Positions 5,695-6,633 of a DNA stretch of 6,633 nt are shown piece by piece. Numbering within the stretch: the first letter of the stretch is position 1; every line of letters starts with the position of its first letter. The translations under genes and the position numbers were made by a program. This stretch comes from Limivicinus sp963617275 (GTDB lineage Bacteria; Bacillota; Clostridia; Oscillospirales; Oscillospiraceae): positions 1 to 6,633 of the forward strand of contig CAVENX010000050.1 in assembly GCA_963617275.1 (NCBI GenBank), read 5' to 3'. The notes beneath the pieces are model-generated. The model saw only the letters and a list, made by a program, of their open reading frames with translations. It ran no database searches and was not told the DNA's origin.

Positions 5695-6324
5695 ATGAGC
5701 AAAGTCGTAGTATTTGACCACCCTCTTATCCAGCATAAGCTTTCGGTCCTGCGTGATAAGAATACCAGCGTCAAGGTTTTCCGTGAACTGATCTCCGAGA
5801 TAGCAAGACTTATGTGCTATGAGGCGACACGTGACCTCCCCCTTGAAGAAGTCAAGGTCGAAACTCCCGTTGCAACTGCCACATGCCACCGCATTGCCGG
5901 TAAGAAGCTGGCGATCGTGCCTATCCTCCGCGCTGGTCTCGGCATGGTAGACGGCATGGTTGATATGATTCCCAACGCGAAAGTCGGGCATATCGGTCTT
6001 TTCCGCGATCCCGAGACCCACGAGCCGGTTAAATACTACTACAAAATGCCCCCCGATATTCAGGAGCGTGACATCATCGTCGTTGACCCCATGCTCGCAA
6101 CCGGCGGCTCCGCCTCTGCGGCGATCTCTTTCCTCAAGGAAGACGGTGTGAAGCATATCAAGCTCATGTGCATCATCGGCTGTCCCGAAGGTATTGCGCG
6201 CATCCAGAAAGATCATCCCGACGTCGATATCTATGTCGCCGCCTGCGATGAAAGGCTCAACGAGCACGCGTACATTGTTCCAGGTCTCGGCGACGCTGGC
6301 GACAGAATATTCGGAACAAAATAA
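5695..6324 (+). CDS. upp: Uracil phosphoribosyltransferase
   Basis: A 209-residue cytosolic enzyme that joins uracil to PRPP to give UMP, the pyrimidine salvage step. Length is exactly that usual for bacterial Upp. Motifs in order: HPLIQHKLSVLRD (9-21) at the N-terminus, PILRAGLGMVDGM (76-88), the PRPP loop VVDPMLATGGSASA (129-142), CIIGCPEGI (159-167) and the uracil-binding end PGLGDAGDRIFGT (196-208). Isoleucine is mostly ATC and rarely ATA, unlike the upstream genes, suggesting higher expression. It lies 41 bp after tsaB; no convincing separate promoter was seen in that gap, so cotranscription with tsaE-tsaB is likely, though a promoter inside tsaB is possible. A hairpin series begins 15 bp past the stop codon. 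Confidence 0.97.
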   Translation: MSKVVVFDHPLIQHKLSVLRDKNTSVKVFRELISEIARLMCYEATRDLPLEEVKVETPVATATCHRIAGKKLAIVPILRAGLGMVDGMVDMIPNAKVGHIGLFRDPETHEPVKYYYKMPPDIQERDIIVVDPMLATGGSASAAISFLKEDGVKHIKLMCIIGCPEGIARIQKDHPDVDIYVAACDERLNEHAYIVPGLGDAGDRIFGTK

Positions 6325-6337
6325 TTTTTGCGAAAAA

Positions 6338-6392
6338 GCGGTGCAGCCAATTCCTTCGGAATGGGCTGCACCGTCAGCTTGTCAAAAAAGTC
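6338..6392. repeat. 55-bp exact direct repeat, copy 1
   Basis: Identical over all 55 bases to 6579-6633, at an offset of 241 bp. The base before it differs (A at 6337, C at 6578), so the match is bounded on the left; on the right it is cut by the window end. It holds the stem-loop 6339-6373 and the left arm start of the next hairpin. Confidence 0.95.
6339..6373. repeat. 16-position stem-loop just after upp
   Basis: Bases 6339-6354 pair with 6358-6373 around the loop TTC, with a single A/G mismatch (6349 with 6363). The core arm is CGGTGCAGCC. The same hairpin recurs at 6580-6614. Lying 15 bp past the upp stop, it would protect or end that mRNA, although no U-run directly follows it. Confidence 0.85.
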
Positions 6393-6409
6393 CTGCAAGG
6401 ACTTTTTTG
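6383..6409 (+). terminator. Probable intrinsic terminator of the tsaE-tsaB-upp unit
   Basis: CAAAAAAGTCCT (6383-6394) and AGGACTTTTTTG (6398-6409) are exact reverse complements around GCA. The descending arm supplies a six-U run. The GC part of the stem is short and the U-run is inside the stem, so strength is uncertain; it is symmetric and could act in either direction. Confidence 0.55.
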
Positions 6410-6425
6410 GCCGCGCTTTCCGCCA

Positions 6426-6451
6426 AGCATTTTGAAAGCATTCAAAATGCT
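6426..6451. repeat. Perfect 11-bp stem-loop
   Basis: AGCATTTTGAA (6426-6436) and TTCAAAATGCT (6441-6451) are exact reverse complements around the loop AGCA. It is one of two stems that can be enclosed by the pairing 6420-6424 with 6487-6491. Confidence 0.8.
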
Positions 6452-6456
6452 GTTAC

Positions 6457-6484
6457 CGAAAGCCTTGATATATCAAGGCTTTCG
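6457..6484. repeat. Perfect 28-bp palindrome without spacer
   Basis: Each arm is 14 bases (CGAAAGCCTTGATA and its exact complement) with no loop base between them. Such a spacer-less palindrome could extrude as a cruciform, bind a dimeric protein or fold in RNA with a four-base loop. Confidence 0.85.
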
Positions 6485-6502
6485 ACGGCGGTTTATCCGA
6501 TT

Positions 6503-6577
6503 TGAGGCGGGCCTTGCCCCCTCAAGCTCCCCTGCTGCTCTGTTATCCGGCTTTGGTACATAATTCTTTGACAGTCT
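6503..6577. repeat. Right copy of the bracketing repeat segment
   Basis: Matches 1-75 at 67 of 75 positions, same orientation, no gaps. Its beginning folds as a hairpin: TTGAGG-C-GGG against CCC-CCTCAA (6502-6525) with one bulged C and a 5-base loop. After base 6577 the sequence diverges and enters the second copy of the 55-bp repeat. Confidence 0.85.
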
Positions 6578-6578
6578 C

Positions 6579-6633
6579 GCGGTGCAGCCAATTCCTTCGG
6601 AATGGGCTGCACCGTCAGCTTGTCAAAAAAGTC
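6579..6633. repeat. 55-bp exact direct repeat, copy 2 (reaches window end)
   Basis: Identical to 6338-6392, including a complete stem-loop at 6580-6614. The match runs to the last base of the window, so its true right boundary is unknown. Confidence 0.95.

Larger units (their letters stand above)
6325..6633. repeat. Non-coding palindrome-rich cassette after upp
   Basis: 309 bases without a credible gene, almost wholly made of inverted repeats: stem-loops at 6339-6373, 6383-6409, 6426-6451, 6457-6484 and 6502-6525, then a 75-bp segment shared with the left window end, then a repeat of the first stem-loop. CCGCC (6420-6424) can pair with GGCGG (6487-6491) to enclose two of the stem-loops. The first part can serve as the upp transcript end. 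I do not recognise a named element; there is no transposase, CRISPR or tRNA. Confidence 0.8.

Noticed and set aside
5629..6267. 212-residue open frame on the minus strand over upp
   Set aside because: It is antisense to a complete, highly conserved upp; open only through codon-bias effects.
6194..6505. 103-residue open frame running from upp into the cassette
   Set aside because: It starts inside upp in another frame and its second half is translated hairpins.
6325..6633. CRISPR array or insertion sequence
   Set aside because: There are no regularly spaced identical repeats with unique spacers, no cas gene, and no transposase or target-site duplication that can be seen.

Overview
The window carries seven complete protein genes of ordinary bacterial type, bracketed at both ends by fragments of a palindrome-rich intergenic repeat. 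Gene content and style point to a Gram-positive, low-to-mid GC member of the Clostridia, probably a gut-type Oscillospirales/Ruminococcaceae relative. The clues are strong purine-rich Shine-Dalgarno sites, sigma-A-like promoters, the tsaE-tsaB pair, a FtsW/RodA/SpoVE protein and the style of the intergenic repeats. This placement is inference; no rRNA or other direct marker is present.

Layout from left to right: (1) bases 1-147 hold a partial copy of the repeat, a perfect 12-bp hairpin and a 14-bp tandem duplication. (2) putP, a Na+/proline symporter, is on the minus strand. (3) A 174-bp divergent intergenic region has a good promoter in each direction and several inverted repeats. (4) A LysR-type regulator is on the plus strand. 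(5) A perfect 15-bp hairpin terminator is shared by the convergent lysR-type and ridA genes. (6) ridA and an upstream FtsW/RodA/SpoVE-family glycosyltransferase lie on the minus strand. (7) A compact divergent region has two promoters with overlapping -35 boxes. (8) tsaE, tsaB and upp lie on the plus strand, probably as one transcript. (9) A 309-bp non-coding tail is packed with hairpins and contains a second copy of the left-end repeat.

Functionally, putP imports proline with sodium. The LysR-type regulator facing it is the obvious candidate to control it, itself, or both. RidA clears reactive enamine/imine by-products of amino-acid metabolism. The FtsW/RodA protein polymerises peptidoglycan. 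TsaE and TsaB belong to the machine that makes the t6A modification at tRNA position 37, and Upp salvages uracil to UMP. None of the genes looks novel.

The most interesting material is the repeat cassette. It is a string of near-perfect palindromes, two of which can be enclosed by a third stem to form a three-way junction. One 75-bp segment recurs in the same orientation at both window ends but is followed by a different hairpin in each copy. The last 55 bases exactly repeat 6338-6392 and stop at the window edge, which may mean a tandem array or an assembly-graph junction.
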